Shown here piece after piece: positions 43,235 to 53,042 of a DNA stretch of 64,000 bases (positions are counted from its first letter, which is position 1; each line of letters begins with the position of its first letter). The notes beneath the pieces are model-generated. The model did no database searches and had not been told where the DNA came from. It saw nothing but the letters and a program-made list of their open reading frames with translations. A program made the position numbers and the translations under genes. This DNA is from Candidatus Mycoplasma haematohominis (lineage in GTDB: Bacteria; Bacillota_I; Bacilli_A; Mycoplasmatales; Mycoplasmoidaceae): positions 62,001-126,000 of the forward strand of contig NZ_CACTIB010000031.1 in the NCBI RefSeq assembly GCF_902712995.1, read 5' to 3'.

Positions 43235-44062
43235 ATGGATCCAGTTAAAGGAGCAGCTGGTTTAGGCGCAGTAGCTTTAGTAGTTGGCGGAGGATATGCC
43301 TTGAAAGGAGGTTTAGATTCTTGAACACCAGAAGTTTCTTTTCTTTCTAAAATGGATGAAGCAACTTTTAAGAAAGATTACACAAATGATAAGTTTGGTA
43401 AGAAGTATGCTAAATATTTGACAGATCCAAATAAGAATGAATCTTGATGAAAGAAAAAATATGATGAAGTTTTGAAGAATGAACAAGAAGTAAAAGGAGA
43501 GAATGGTCAAGTAACAAATAACAACAATTTAAGCAGCGAATTTCAGAAAGGAGCGGTTTCTAAAGGATTTGATTCAAAAGATACTAATGCATTAAATAAG
43601 GTTTGTGAGGCAGCTTTTAAAAAAGATTTGACAGATATAAAGCCTTCTAGTGGCACAAACACAGATAAAGACAAATATAGAGCAGGCATTTGAAAATACT
43701 GCACTATTTTTGAAAAAGAATTGCTAACCGTTAAAGATGCGTCAAATTCAAGTTCTTATGATGGCAGTAAGTTAGGAAAAACAGAAGAGGATGTATTAGC
43801 TGATACTAAATCTGAAAATAACAAAATATTTTGGGAAAGAAAACAACAGGAATTTTTCTTTGGAGGAACCGATAAGAAAGGAATAGGAAGCAAAGCAACT
43901 GCTGATAAGGCTTTTGGAGATCTTTATAAGAAAAAAGACTCAAAAGAAAAAGAAGTTGGTGCTTTAAAAGGGGTTTGTGAAACAGTTTATGACAAGGAAG
44001 ATAATGATTTAAAAAATGAAGTTATCCTTTACTGTTCTTTATTTGAAAAAGATAGTCAATAA
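43235..44062 (+). CDS. two-module surface protein, group I
   Basis: 275 residues starting MDPVKGAAGLGAVALVVGGG, identical in the anchor to the gene at 40309. YALKGGLDSWTPE, YAKYLTDPNKNESWW; module 1 ends IWKYCTIFEKELLTVKDA; module 2 FWERKQQEFFFGG to ILYCSLFEK. The first module is closest to the gene at 27798. Confidence 0.9.
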
Positions 44063-44081
44063 AAAACAAAATAATTAGATT

Positions 44082-44600
44082 ATGACACCACAAACAGCAG
44101 CAGGAATAGCTGCAGCCACAGTAGCTGTAGGAGGAACTAGTGTTGGAGCTTATATGTTGGCTAAAAATGGCAATACCACCATTACTCTAAAGCAATTTTT
44201 GAGCGATGCAAAAACTACCAACAAAACAGAATATACAGAAGGAAATAAGTTAGCTTCTGTAGTTAAGAATCAAGAAAAACTAGTAGCAAACGTTTCAGCA
44301 AATGAGTCTTGATGAAATAGCAGGTTTGATAAGTATAAACAACCAAAAACAGAAGACACTTCTGTTTATACACTTAGTAGTTCGTCTGAATCAACAGTAT
44401 TTCAAGCTGTAGAAAAAGGATACAGCTCTGAAAATGGAGATGCAAATAAAGCACTAAATCAAGTTTGTGATGCTGCTTATAAAAAAGTTAAAACTGAGTT
44501 TCAAGGAACTGATGGAAATGACGATAACAAAAAGAAATATACAAATGATGTTAAAAAATTCTGTACTCTGCAAGAAAATGCAGATTTAACAATTAGTTAA
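44082..44600 (+). CDS. one-module surface protein, group D
   Basis: 172 residues starting MTPQTAAGIAAATVAVGGTS. LVANVSANES precedes WW at 77-78; QVCDAAY and KFCTLQENA form the module. It lies 19 bases after the previous stop, a wider gap than usual, and ends the run. Confidence 0.9.
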
Positions 44601-44647
44601 TACATTTAAGACACTTGTTGTTGTTTGAAAATTGAAAATACTTTTCC

Positions 44648-44665
44648 TTTTTAATTAATTAAAAA
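44648..44665. repeat. 18-base perfect AT palindrome
   Basis: TTTTTAATTAATTAAAAA is a perfect palindrome 48 bases after a run of genes ends. It could end transcription weakly (T5 before, A5 after) or be chance in AT-rich DNA. Confidence 0.3.
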
Positions 44666-44696
44666 CCGCATAAACAGCCTCATAAATAGTCATTCA

Positions 44697-44702
44697 TATA
44701 AT
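44697..44702 (+). promoter_or_regulatory. TATAAT -10 box upstream of a tiny ORF
   Basis: A perfect -10 hexamer 20 bases before the ATG at 44722. No clear TTGACA is seen at the right distance. Its position supports expression of the short ORF at 44722. Confidence 0.4.
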
Positions 44703-44721
44703 ACGTTCAAATAATTTAAAA

Positions 44722-44859
44722 ATGGAAATACCAAAAAGCATGGTGGCAGTAACTGCTGTTAATTTTGCGATGTTGATTGGAACTACTTATTTGACTGCTC
44801 AGTTGAATCTTAAAACGGATGGTAATTCATGCAGTTCTTCTACAAGTTCAACCAACTAA
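44722..44859 (+). CDS. 45-residue putative membrane peptide
   Basis: ATG preceded by a TATAAT box, ending in TAA. The peptide has a hydrophobic stretch (VAVTAVNFAMLIGTTYL, about 8-24) after MEIPKSM and a Ser/Thr-rich tail with one cysteine (NSCSSSTSSTN). It has the shape of an anchor without a module: either a real micropeptide or a leftover start region of a lost paralog. Confidence 0.5.
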   Translation: MEIPKSMVAVTAVNFAMLIGTTYLTAQLNLKTDGNSCSSSTSSTN

Positions 44860-44937
44860 GACTTGATAAATAATTTTTTGATTCTATTAATGCTCTTTGT
44901 TTTTTGAGATTAATTAGAAATAAATATTTCTTATATG

Positions 44938-44977
44938 GTCATGCTTTTTACAATGCGCACAACTTAAATAAAAAACA
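44938..44977 (+). promoter_or_regulatory. conserved 40-base leader of group M genes, copy 1
   Basis: GTCATGCTTTTTACAATG, CAACTT and AAAAAACAATG reappear in the same order before the group M gene at 58634. Here the leader contains a five-codon ORF (ATGCGCACAACTTAA) just before the main start. Conservation outside coding sequence suggests a regulatory or translational role. Confidence 0.5.
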
Positions 44978-46129
44978 ATGTCTATCTTTTCAACTATTGT
45001 TAAGGCTTTAATAGCTACTGGAGTTTTATCTGGAGCAGCAGGTGTAGGTTCCAAAATATATCTAAAAAATGGTCATGGTTTTGGAACCATGGATGTAGAT
45101 CCAGTTTCCAATGTTTCTACTTCAAATACACAAAATACAGCAACTGTTACTCCAACTCAAAATCAAGAAGCATCAACAAGAACAACTTATGGTTCACTAT
45201 TGATAGACAAAAAATATGAGTTAGTAAAAGCAGATACATCAAATGACATCATCCTAAATATCATGATGGAAAGACTGGATCCTACAAAGGACAGTCTTAG
45301 CTATTCTCAAGGACAAAGATTTTCAGTTAGCTCACCAGTTACTTTTGGTACCAAAAAATTTGATAGTCAGATAGGAGGTAAAAATTATTCCTTGACTGTT
45401 CTACAAAAACCACAAGACACTTTTATAGATCCTTGAAAACAAGCATGTATTCAAGCTTTAGCTGTTGAAGTAACTAAGGAAAAAGTTGAGAAGTCTGGAA
45501 CTACTGAATACAGTGAAATGGCTAAATTGAGGGAATGATGCACTATACCTACAGTTGATCAAGTTTTAAGAAGACATAAGTTGACTCCACTTAATACCAA
45601 TACAGAAGATACTAAAGATGATGAAGAATGGAAAACAGTAATATCTGGAGGTTGATTTAAGAAAGAAGGAGATAAGAATAATTGAGAAGATCAATCTTTT
45701 ATAAAGGATGAAGCTGATTTAAATATTGTTGTCGGTACTGATAAGTCTGGAATTAATGGTAAGAATGATGTAGATAAAAGCAAGATAGATGTATTCAAAA
45801 AAAGATGCAAAGATGAGTTATCTAAACCTTTTGAAAGAAAAAACTTCTATTTAACTACTCAATTCATTAATGGAATAACAGGAGATAAACCAGAAATAGA
45901 TGCTTTCCAAGAAACAGCTTTGTTCTGTGTTAAATCATTTACAGCTTCTCAATATATAACTGATTCTTTACAGGGATTAGTAAGTGATAGCGTTGAGATA
46001 AGCGCAGATGATTATTGTTATTTAAGTGATGTAAGTAATAAAGAATCTTTAACTACTAATAATCCTCTAGGCGGTAAATCTTTCTGATGTGCAGTTAAAT
46101 CTCTATATAAGGCAAAGCCTAGAAATTAG
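44978..46129 (+). CDS. large surface protein, group M
   Basis: 383 residues starting MSIFSTIVKALIATGVLSGA; short membrane segment 6-25, then KIYLKNGHGFG and a Ser/Thr/Gln-rich spacer. Ordered blocks: ERLDPTKDSL, REWCTIPTVDQVLRRHKL, VISGGWFKKE, RCKDELSKPFERKNFYLTTQ, FQETALFC and a C-terminal FWCAVKSLYK. Seven or more cysteines sit in conserved places, often as W-C pairs. Relatives at 58634, 59774 and 61133. Its TAG overlaps the stop of the convergent gene at 46126 by 3 bases. Confidence 0.9.
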
Positions 46130-47517
46130 GTTTTCTTTTCTGGTTTCATTGGATAGTTAACTAATTCAACAAATCTCTTTAATTCTTTATCTATTTCATC
46201 ACTAGAAAATCATTCTGTTGTTTTTCCTGCAGTATATTGAGTTCAAGGAATGCTGTTTACTACTTCATGAAGTACTGTTTCTCCATTGGAATTTTTATTT
46301 GTGCCGAATATATTTACCAATCCTAGAAGTATTCAGAAAAGTTGGGAATCGTAATTAATTATTATTTCTGATCTGTCGGTCATGTCACAGCCTCATCCAA
46401 ATGTGAATATGTTTATAAAAGCAGCTGAGAATGCGTTTCTGCACGCGCCTTCTAACTTATCTCTTTGTTTGCCTTGTTCTACTATTGAATAAGTCGAGAA
46501 ACTTTCTCTCTTAAATTGTTCGAAATCTTGTTTTTCTATAGGTTTTGTTTCTATTAAGCTAGTAAGTATTTTCTTTAGAGAGCTTGCTTCTTCAGGGATT
46601 TTGTTGACACTTTCTAGAAGTTTTTGCTTTTCATTTCCTGTTAAGATTCCTATCAATATCTTCGGAACTATTTCTATTTTTTCATTTAGTTTTTTTATTT
46701 TCTCATCTATATCCTTTATGTGATTCTGCATAGAGATTCTTATGTTTTTTATTTGTTCTATGAAGTTTGCATTATCGAACTTAATTTCTTTTTTGAAATT
46801 GATCAATATATTTTTTATTTCTGCAATGTCCTTTTCTATTTCTTGTTTTCACTCTTTTATTTTTCCGTTTAGTTTTTCAATGTGTTGATTGTTATTAGGG
46901 ATATTTATTGTTACTCTGAAGTCTTGGTATCTGAAGATTTCAAAAAATGTGGATTCTAGTTTTGTGTTTATATTGTCATTGTTCAGTATTGTTCTAGAGA
47001 AAGCAATTTGTTTTTGATTTTCTAGAATTGAGTAGACTTTTTCAGATATTGCGTCTATTTCTTTAAGTAAATAACTCTTAATAAATGCAATGAATATAGG
47101 AACTAGGATATCTTCAGATTTTTCTGTTGGTAAACGAAAAGGGGTTATCTTGGAGAATTCTGGAAATTCTTTGTATTTTTCAAGATCTTCAATTAATAAT
47201 TTTTGGATCTGATAATTCTCTGAAATACTAATATTGTCTATTTGTTTCCATCAGTTTTCTATTTGATCTTTATTCTTAATTATTAAGTCATTTATTTTTT
47301 CTATATTCCATATTTTGTATATAGATTTTTCATACTCTAAGGCTGTTTCATTTTCTAATTGTTGAGAAGATTTTTTATCTGAATAAAGAGTATTAAGGGA
47401 ATATGTATCTGTAAAAGGGATAGTTGCTGTTGCAGCAGTCATAACTGATGCAGAAAAGGCTATTTTTTGGGTTGTTGTTCAATTAATTCAGAAGAAAATT
47501 TTGTGTGGCAGTTTCAT
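46126..47517 (-). CDS. large coiled-coil putative membrane protein
   Basis: 463 residues, ATG at 47517 reading leftward, TGA-Trp in several places. Residues 1-40 are hydrophobic with FFWINWTTTQKIAFSASVMT. The middle (about 230-330) is Lys/Glu/Ile-rich helix (KEWKQEIEKDIAEIKN, IDEKIKKLNEKIEIV). The C-terminus has C-R-N-AFSAAFINIFTFGWGC and a second hydrophobic stretch LFWILLGLVNIFG, so it may span the membrane twice. It resembles group N in style but not in sequence blocks. Tail-to-tail overlap with the M gene at 44978. Confidence 0.82.
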
Positions 47518-47921
47518 TTTTATTTGTTCGCTAAGTTCTTTTAGACTTGTGATAGCAATTTTTTGTGTGTTGATTTTAGATTTTTTTGATAAGCGTGTAT
47601 TTGTTTATTGAGTTAGATTCTAAGAATTGCTACAAGCGTGTAATTTTTTTTACTTTTTAAGCTTGTACATAGATTTTAAATTTAATCAAAAAAGCCTCTT
47701 CATTGCATGTTTCTAGTTGAAGATTTAAATTTAAAAACCTTCTTTTAAGCTGAATTAGAGGGCTTAATAGCAAGCATACTTATTTGTCTATTTATAAGAT
47801 GTCATTTTTTAAATATCTACACTAAGTTTTTTCTTTGATGAGGCAGCGTTCAAGAGCATAAAACGATAATCATGTTTTTGAAAAATATTACAATTTCCCG
47901 CATTCTGTCGGGATATCAAAG
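47518..47921. other. 404-base intergenic region
   Basis: No gene seen. It separates the minus-strand gene starting at 47517 from the broken O gene at 47922, so it should hold divergent promoters. AAGCCTCT (47692) and AGAGGGCTT (47757) form an imperfect long-range inverted repeat. The last 55 bases (ATAATCATGTTTTT, TATTACAAT) match the upstream region of the O gene at 41283. A small CCCG/CGGG hairpin lies near 47897-47911. Confidence 0.5.
47886..47891 (+). promoter_or_regulatory. TATTAC -10-like box ahead of the broken O gene
   Basis: Part of a region shared with 41227-41259. The start at 47922 is 36 bases on, as in the intact copy at 41283. The promoter survives although the gene does not. 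Confidence 0.4.
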
Positions 47922-48367
47922 ATGGAGGATTTTAAGAAGCCAGCGATTAAATCAGCTAAAGCTCAGAAATTAATTCTTGAATTAGAGGATTTGTTTGATC
48001 CTAATTTATTTGATTTCAAGAAATCAATTTTTGCATAACGATTTCATGGAAAGTTGGTAGTTTCGGGAGATGCTTGTGATCTACTAATTATTAAACACGG
48101 TTTCATATGCCGTTTGCTCTTATTTGTAAAGATGAGATAAGGTGAGGTTCAAAACTGATGGTTATGGAATCTAAACCCAATATACCAGAGTTTTTGGGTG
48201 TTTATGTTTTGTGTTTCATACATGAAGGATTGTGATGAGAACAGAGAGTTAAAGACGCTTTTAAGCCTGGAAAAACAGTTGAGTTTATTGGAGGATGAGG
48301 TAGATTTGTTGAGTGAAGCAAGATGAAAGGGAGATTTTTTGTGTTTTCTTTGGTTGCATTGATTTAG
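47922..48367 (+). pseudogene. broken group O gene
   Basis: Starts well: SAKAQKLILELEDLFDPNLF parallels 48632 and 49131. TAA at 48036 stands where the intact copy at 48632 has Glu in ERFHGK. About 70 bases on, the frame shifts by an extra AT in ATATGCCG (intact copies: ATGCC). The new frame continues to the family end: FALICKDEIRWGSK, NIPEFLGVYVLCFI, VEFIGGWGRFVEW, FFVFSLVALI and TAG at 48365. With two lesions it cannot make a full product. Confidence 0.85.
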
Positions 48368-48387
48368 TGTTGATCAGTTCATAGAGA

Positions 48388-48415
48388 TCTCAAAATATCT
48401 GTTTAATTTTTGAGA
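48388..48415. terminator. possible hairpin after the broken O gene
   Basis: TCTCAAAA (48388-48395) and TTTTGAGA (48408-48415) form an 8-bp stem with a 12-base loop, 20 bases after the final stop. No T-run follows, so a factor-independent terminator is uncertain. Confidence 0.3.
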
Positions 48416-48598
48416 GATGAGTAATTATTTGACAGAAAAATAAGTGTGTTGTTTATGCATATAAGTTACTTTTGTCATTTTTAGCTATCAAAAAAAACAC
48501 TTTAAAAAATCGAAATTCTTTCTTTGTCTACGGATAGTTGATTTTCTAGAACCATAGATTCTTAAAGGGAAATGTAAAACTGCCATTTTTTTGCAAAC

Positions 48599-48604
48599 TA
48601 TAAT
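48599..48604 (+). promoter_or_regulatory. TATAAT -10 box of a group O gene
   Basis: Perfect hexamer 33 bases before the ATG at 48632, in a 264-base gap with no other gene. Confidence 0.4.
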
Positions 48605-48631
48605 TCTCACTCTTTCTTAAATTAAATGCTC

Positions 48632-49078
48632 ATGAACACTCCTAAAAAACCAGAATTTAAATCGGCCAAAGCTCAAAAAATAATTTTGGAGTTGGAAGAG
48701 CTTTTTGATCCTGATCTTTTTGATTTCAAAACTTCAAGATACATTGAAAGATTTCATGGGAAGTTTGTAGTTAAGGGAAATGGTTGCGATATTCCCCTTG
48801 TTAAGAAGGGCTTTATGCCTTTTGCTTTTTTCTGCAAAAAAGAAATAAGGTGAGGATCGAGGCTTGTATATTTGGAAAGTCCCCCACATCTTAAGGAATT
48901 TATTGGTGTTTACGTTGTTTGCTATGTTGGAGGTTGAATTTGGTCTGAAAAGAAGATTGAGGATGTTTTCAAAACAGGAAATACAGTTGACCTAATTGGA
49001 GGTTGAGGAAGATTTATAGAGTGAAAGAAAAAAATGCCAGGTAGGTTTTTTGCTTTCGCAGTTATGTCCGTGTTGTAA
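48632..49078 (+). CDS. group O protein (FDP family), unrecognised
   Basis: 148 residues. ATG at 48632 (NTPKKPEFKSAKAQK) aligns with the start of its relatives; ATG at 48626 would add two residues. No membrane segment. Blocks: LELEELFDPDLFDFK, RFHGKFVVKGNGCDIPLV, GFMPFAFFCKKEIRWGSR, FIGVYVVCYVGGWIW, NTVDLIGGWGRFIEWKKK, RFFAFAVMSVL. Two conserved cysteines (GD/GN-x-C and FFCK) could be structural. It looks cytoplasmic, unlike the surrounding anchored families. Confidence 0.85.
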
Positions 49079-49130
49079 ATAATCATTTTAGTTTGTTGAA
49101 ATTAGAGATTTATTTTCTTTTTTGACTACT

Positions 49131-49577
49131 ATGGATGATCCAAAGAAACCAGAGTTTAAGTCTGCTAAAGCGCAGAAATTATTGCTCTCTTTGGAAAATG
49201 TTTTCGATCCTGCTTTTTTCGATTGAAAAAAAGAAAGATTTGTGGAGGGCTTTTACGCCAAGTTGATAGTTCAAGGCGATGCATGCAAGATTCCCGCTGT
49301 TGAAAAAGGATTTATGCCTTTTTGACTTTTTTGCAAGAATGAAGTAAGGTGAGGCGCAAGAGCAATGCATATGCAGTCCCCTCCCAATATTCCTGTGCTT
49401 AAGGGTGTTCATATGGTTTGCATAATAAATGGCTGATTGTGAGAGACTAGAGAAGACATTAAAAAAGCTTTTCAGATTGTAAAGACAGTTAATTTAGTGG
49501 CAGAGCATGGAAGATTTATAAAGAGGGAAAAGGATCCAAATGTATTCTTCTTATTTTTTCTAGTATTCGATAATTAA
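49131..49577 (+). CDS. group O protein (FDP family), unrecognised
   Basis: 148 residues starting MDDPKKPEFKSAKAQKLLLS. Same blocks as 48632: ENVFDPAFFDWK, GFYAKLIVQGDACKIP, FWLFCKNEVRWGAR, NIPVLKGVHMVCIINGWLW. Near the end LIGGWGRFIE has become LVAEHGRFIK, losing both Gly and Trp, so this copy may be drifting. It lies 52 bases after its neighbour. Confidence 0.83.
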
Positions 49578-49845
49578 CGATGAACAAAAGAGTTAGTTTT
49601 CTTTTTTCAATTTGTAGCACTTATAGATTTATTTTTCTTATTTAAATTAGTCACAAAAGAACGAAGTCTTATTTTTACTTAAATGTATTTTTTTATTTTT
49701 TATTCATTTTTTTCACGAAAAAGCTTTGCTACGTGTTGTTCTTTTTGAAAAATTAAATTTTTGAATTCTTTCTTTTTAATTTTGAATAATCTTGCTTGTA
49801 ACTCTCAAAATATTTACGAAATAGAAATAAATTTTTTAATAACTA

Positions 49846-50499
49846 ATGAACTTGACAGCGTTAAGACTGAATACAGATTTTTTGGAAGCTAAATGAGGAT
49901 TGGGAATGCTTTCATTCTTACTTTTACCTCCAGCTATTTACTTCTGTGTAAAGAATGAGTTTTGAGGATCAAAAATATATAAAGGAGTTTCTAGAGTATC
50001 AGCAATTAATTTTTCTACTCCAAAAGGATCTGATTCATCTCTTCCAACTTTGTTGGCTAAACCCACATCTGTCTATAGTAAATATAAGAATGTAATATTG
50101 CAGCCAATTGAAAGAAGTAAGACTAATCAACAGGAATTTGACCAATTATTTCCTAAATGGCAAGAGAAATTGGATTTTTTAAAGCAAAATTATGAATCTA
50201 AATATAAAGATGTGAGCGATACCTTGAATAGTATAAGCGGTTTAGCGGATGGAGCAGTTTTGTTAGCTGGACAATGTTGATATTCATTTGCTTCCGATAC
50301 TGCCGTCAAGGAAGGCATTAACGATAATAACAATTGAAAAGTCGCACATAAGGAACAGTTAGGACTTTTAAAATCTGCTGGTTCTAATGTAGAAGACAAA
50401 ACAGATAAATTTTGAAACGCAATGTGAGATTTATGTTCTGATTGAGGAACATCCAAAGAACCTATAACTAAACCAGAAGATTGAGGAAAAGTAAATTAG
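49846..50499 (+). CDS. putative membrane-anchored protein, unrecognised
   Basis: 217 residues. The N-terminus is not of the paralog type: NLTALRLNTDFLEAKWGLG then a hydrophobic run MLSFLLLPPAIYFCV (about 21-35). A Lys-rich helical middle (FPKWQEKLDFLKQNYESKYK) and two Trp/Cys blocks (GQCWYSFAS, FWNAMWDLCSDWG) follow. The C-W and W..LC patterns recall a degenerate module. It stands alone between gaps of 268 and 143 bases. Confidence 0.78.
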
Positions 50500-50642
50500 C
50501 AAGTTAATTTTACTTTGTATCTTATCATTTATAGAAAACTAATTCTCAGTATTTTCTTTCCTACGAGGCTTTAAATATTTGTATTTAAAGCAAGGATTTA
50601 TATACAAACTGTTGTGTTTAATTAAAAAGGTCAATTTATTTC

Positions 50643-51464
50643 ATGGATCCAATAAAAGGTGCAGCTAGTTTAGGAGTTTTAGCTTTATTGATAGGTGGAG
50701 GTTATGCCTTGAAAGGAGGTTTAAATCTTTGAACTCCTGAGCATTCCTTTCTGTCTAGTACGGAAGATTTTGAAAAAACTTATGCAGATAAAACTTTCGG
50801 AAGAATATATGGAAAGTATTTGTCAGATCCTAATAAGAATGAAGCTTGATGGAGTAAGCATTATGAAGAGGTTTGAAAGAAAGATTATGAACCTACAAGC
50901 GGGAAAGCTATTAGTGATTTAAGTGATGAGTTTAAGAAAACAGATAAAGTAACTAAAGCCTTTGGAGAGGAGGGAGATAAAACAGCCTTAAATAGAGTAT
51001 GCGAAGATGCGTTTAAGAAAGAATCAGCAACAGATATAAAACCCACTTCTACAGATGCTACAAAAGATAAATACAGAAAAGCTATTTGAAAATACTGCAC
51101 TATATTTTCAGAAGAATTGTTGACTGTTAAGGAAGGTGGTGATAATCCTACAGATGGAACAATTGGAAAAATAAAAGAAGAGGTGCTAGCTTCGACTACT
51201 TCAAATAAGAACGATGCATTCTGGGCATTGAAACAAAATGAATTTTTTTATGGAGGAGAAAGTAAATTAGGAACTGGTCATGGTTCTGCAGAAGGAAAAC
51301 TTTTCAGTGACTTGTATAAACAAAAGGGTTCTAAATCTCAAGAACAAGGAGCACTTAAATCTGTTTGTGATGGCGCTTATAAAAAGAAATCAACTGAGAT
51401 CCCAGAACAAGAAGTTGTTAAGTATTGTTCTTTAATAGAAGACACAACCGCTTCTAAAGCTTAG
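50643..51464 (+). CDS. two-module surface protein, group I
   Basis: 273 residues starting MDPIKGAASLGVLALLIGGG. YALKGGLNLWTPEHSFLSS and FGRIYGKYLSDPNKNEAWW are closest to the gene at 40309. Module 1 ends IWKYCTIFSEELLTVKEGG; module 2 FWALKQNEFFYGG to VKYCSLIED. Confidence 0.9.
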
Positions 51465-51480
51465 ATTTCATTAATTAATA

Positions 51481-51490
51481 TGTTTATAAG
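51481..51490 (+). promoter_or_regulatory. TGTTTATAAG promoter-like element
   Basis: Same core as at 14715, 21813 and 33312, 20 bases before the ATG at 51510 and 16 bases after the previous stop. Confidence 0.4.
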
Positions 51491-51509
51491 GATAGATTAA
51501 AAGATTGTT

Positions 51510-52364
51510 ATGTCAGTTTTAGTAAAGGCTGGAGTTGGTGTTGGAATATTGACGCTTGTTACAGGCGGAGGTTTCTATATCAAGACACTTTTAGGGGAAG
51601 AGATTTCTTTTGTTACTTTAACCGTAGAAAAGGATTATGGAACTGTTTATACAAATGAAAAAATAGGGAAATTATATGGTGATTATCTAGTTGCTCCTTT
51701 TGGTTTGTCAAAAAATGATGGAAACGTTGATAAGTCTAAAGATAATGAATCTTGATGGGCGCTTTCTTATAGAAATTTTGAAATAGACGGAGCTTCTAGT
51801 GATGATTTTAAAAAGGTAGAAAAAGTTGACAAATCTTTCGTTGATAAGGATTCACAAGATAATAAATCTTTAAATAAAGTTTGCGAGACTGTTTACAAGG
51901 GAGATTATTCAACAATTGATATTTCTTCAGCATCTACAACAGAAACTCCACAATCTCAACTAAGGAAGGATTTATTTAAGTATTGTTCTTTTCTAGGAAA
52001 AGAGCCGACAACTATTTCTAATAAAGAGGAGGGAAAGAAAAAATATTCAGATGATCAAAGTTACGGAGCAATTCAAGCAAGTAAGTTAGTTTCTGTTACA
52101 GATAATGGCAACCGTCTTTTCTGGGCTACACAAACAAAACTTTTCTTTGAGGCAGAAGGAGACAGATCAGGATCTAAAGATGCAGATGCAAATTCTATAT
52201 TTAAAAAGTTGTTTGATGAAAACAAAGATAAGAACAAATCTTGAGACTTAGTTAAGAATGCTTGTAAAACAGCATATTCTAAAAAAGGAGAGGATAGTGC
52301 TGCAACCGATAAAGCACCCAAAGAAAGTGTATTTAGATACTGTTCATTAAAAGGAAAGGAATAG
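51510..52364 (+). CDS. two-module surface protein, group F
   Basis: 284 residues starting MSVLVKAGVGVGILTLVTGG. YGDYLVAPFGLSKNDGN precedes WW at 82-83 (TGA-TGG). Module 1 ends LFKYCSFLGKEP; module 2 FWATQTKLFFEAEGDRSG to FRYCSLKGKE. The second module is of the RLFF type found in group G, so it is another mixed gene. Confidence 0.9.
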
Positions 52365-52393
52365 AAGTTAATTTTTAAATTAAAGATTTATTT

Positions 52394-52906
52394 TTATTTT
52401 GTGCATGTTGCCTGAAATACTTCTAAATCTTGCTTAGTTTTATAGTCACTTTGATTATCTTCATAAACTCCGTCCTTTTCTTTTAACTGTATAGTTTCAT
52501 CTCTAGCTTTTAATTCACATCACTCTCCAATAAAACCAGCCCATTTTTCTGATGCTGGTCTATTATTTTGCTGCGCTTGGTTTATTTTTGATATTTCAAC
52601 TTTACTGTTTGGCAAGCTAGCCTTTATATGACCAAAGTTTCTAACTAAAGTGTTTTTATATTGAGCTCCCTGAGCATTAACACTTACAACATTCAACTGT
52701 TCTATTATTTGTTCTTTGTTGTTTCCTATGTATGTTTTATTTTTTTGTTGAACCCATTTGTAAAGGGCAGAATAAGGTTTTTCTGAAGGGATTTGTTCCT
52801 TATTAGTTTCTGAATTAAGTGCTCCTTGTTGAAAAACTATAGCTGTTACTATGCTTCCGATTAGAGCAACACCTCCTAATCCGTAACGTATAAGATTTCA
52901 ATCCAT
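52394..52906 (-). CDS. divergent short membrane protein, group L-like
   Basis: 170 residues, ATG at 52906 reading leftward. Membrane segment about 9-26 (LGGVALIGSIVTAIVF) after MDWNLIRYG. KTYIGNNKEQIIEQLNV parallels KKYIGDNEKEVKGWL (32187) and RKYIGSDLSKIQELL (32659); GEWCELKARDE and FQATCTK hold the two cysteines. It is the only member of the paralog superfamily on the minus strand here. Confidence 0.82.
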
Positions 52907-53016
52907 GGTAGATGATTTGCTTGCTCTCTTATTTATTTTTTGAGTAAGAAATAGTTCTCTTGAATTTTTTAAAAATTTTGAATAATAAAGAAAACTTAAA
53001 AAAATTTAATTTCTAA

Positions 53017-53027
53017 CTTTATAAGAG
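53017..53027 (+). promoter_or_regulatory. CTTTATAAGAG promoter-like element
   Basis: TTTATAAG core 26 bases before the ATG at 53043, in a 136-base divergent gap. Confidence 0.35.
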
Positions 53028-53042
53028 GTTGATTATTGATTT

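Noticed and set aside
47692..47765. AAGCCTCT / AGAGGGCTT as a terminator
   Set aside because: The arms are about 57 bases apart and imperfect, with no gene ending nearby.
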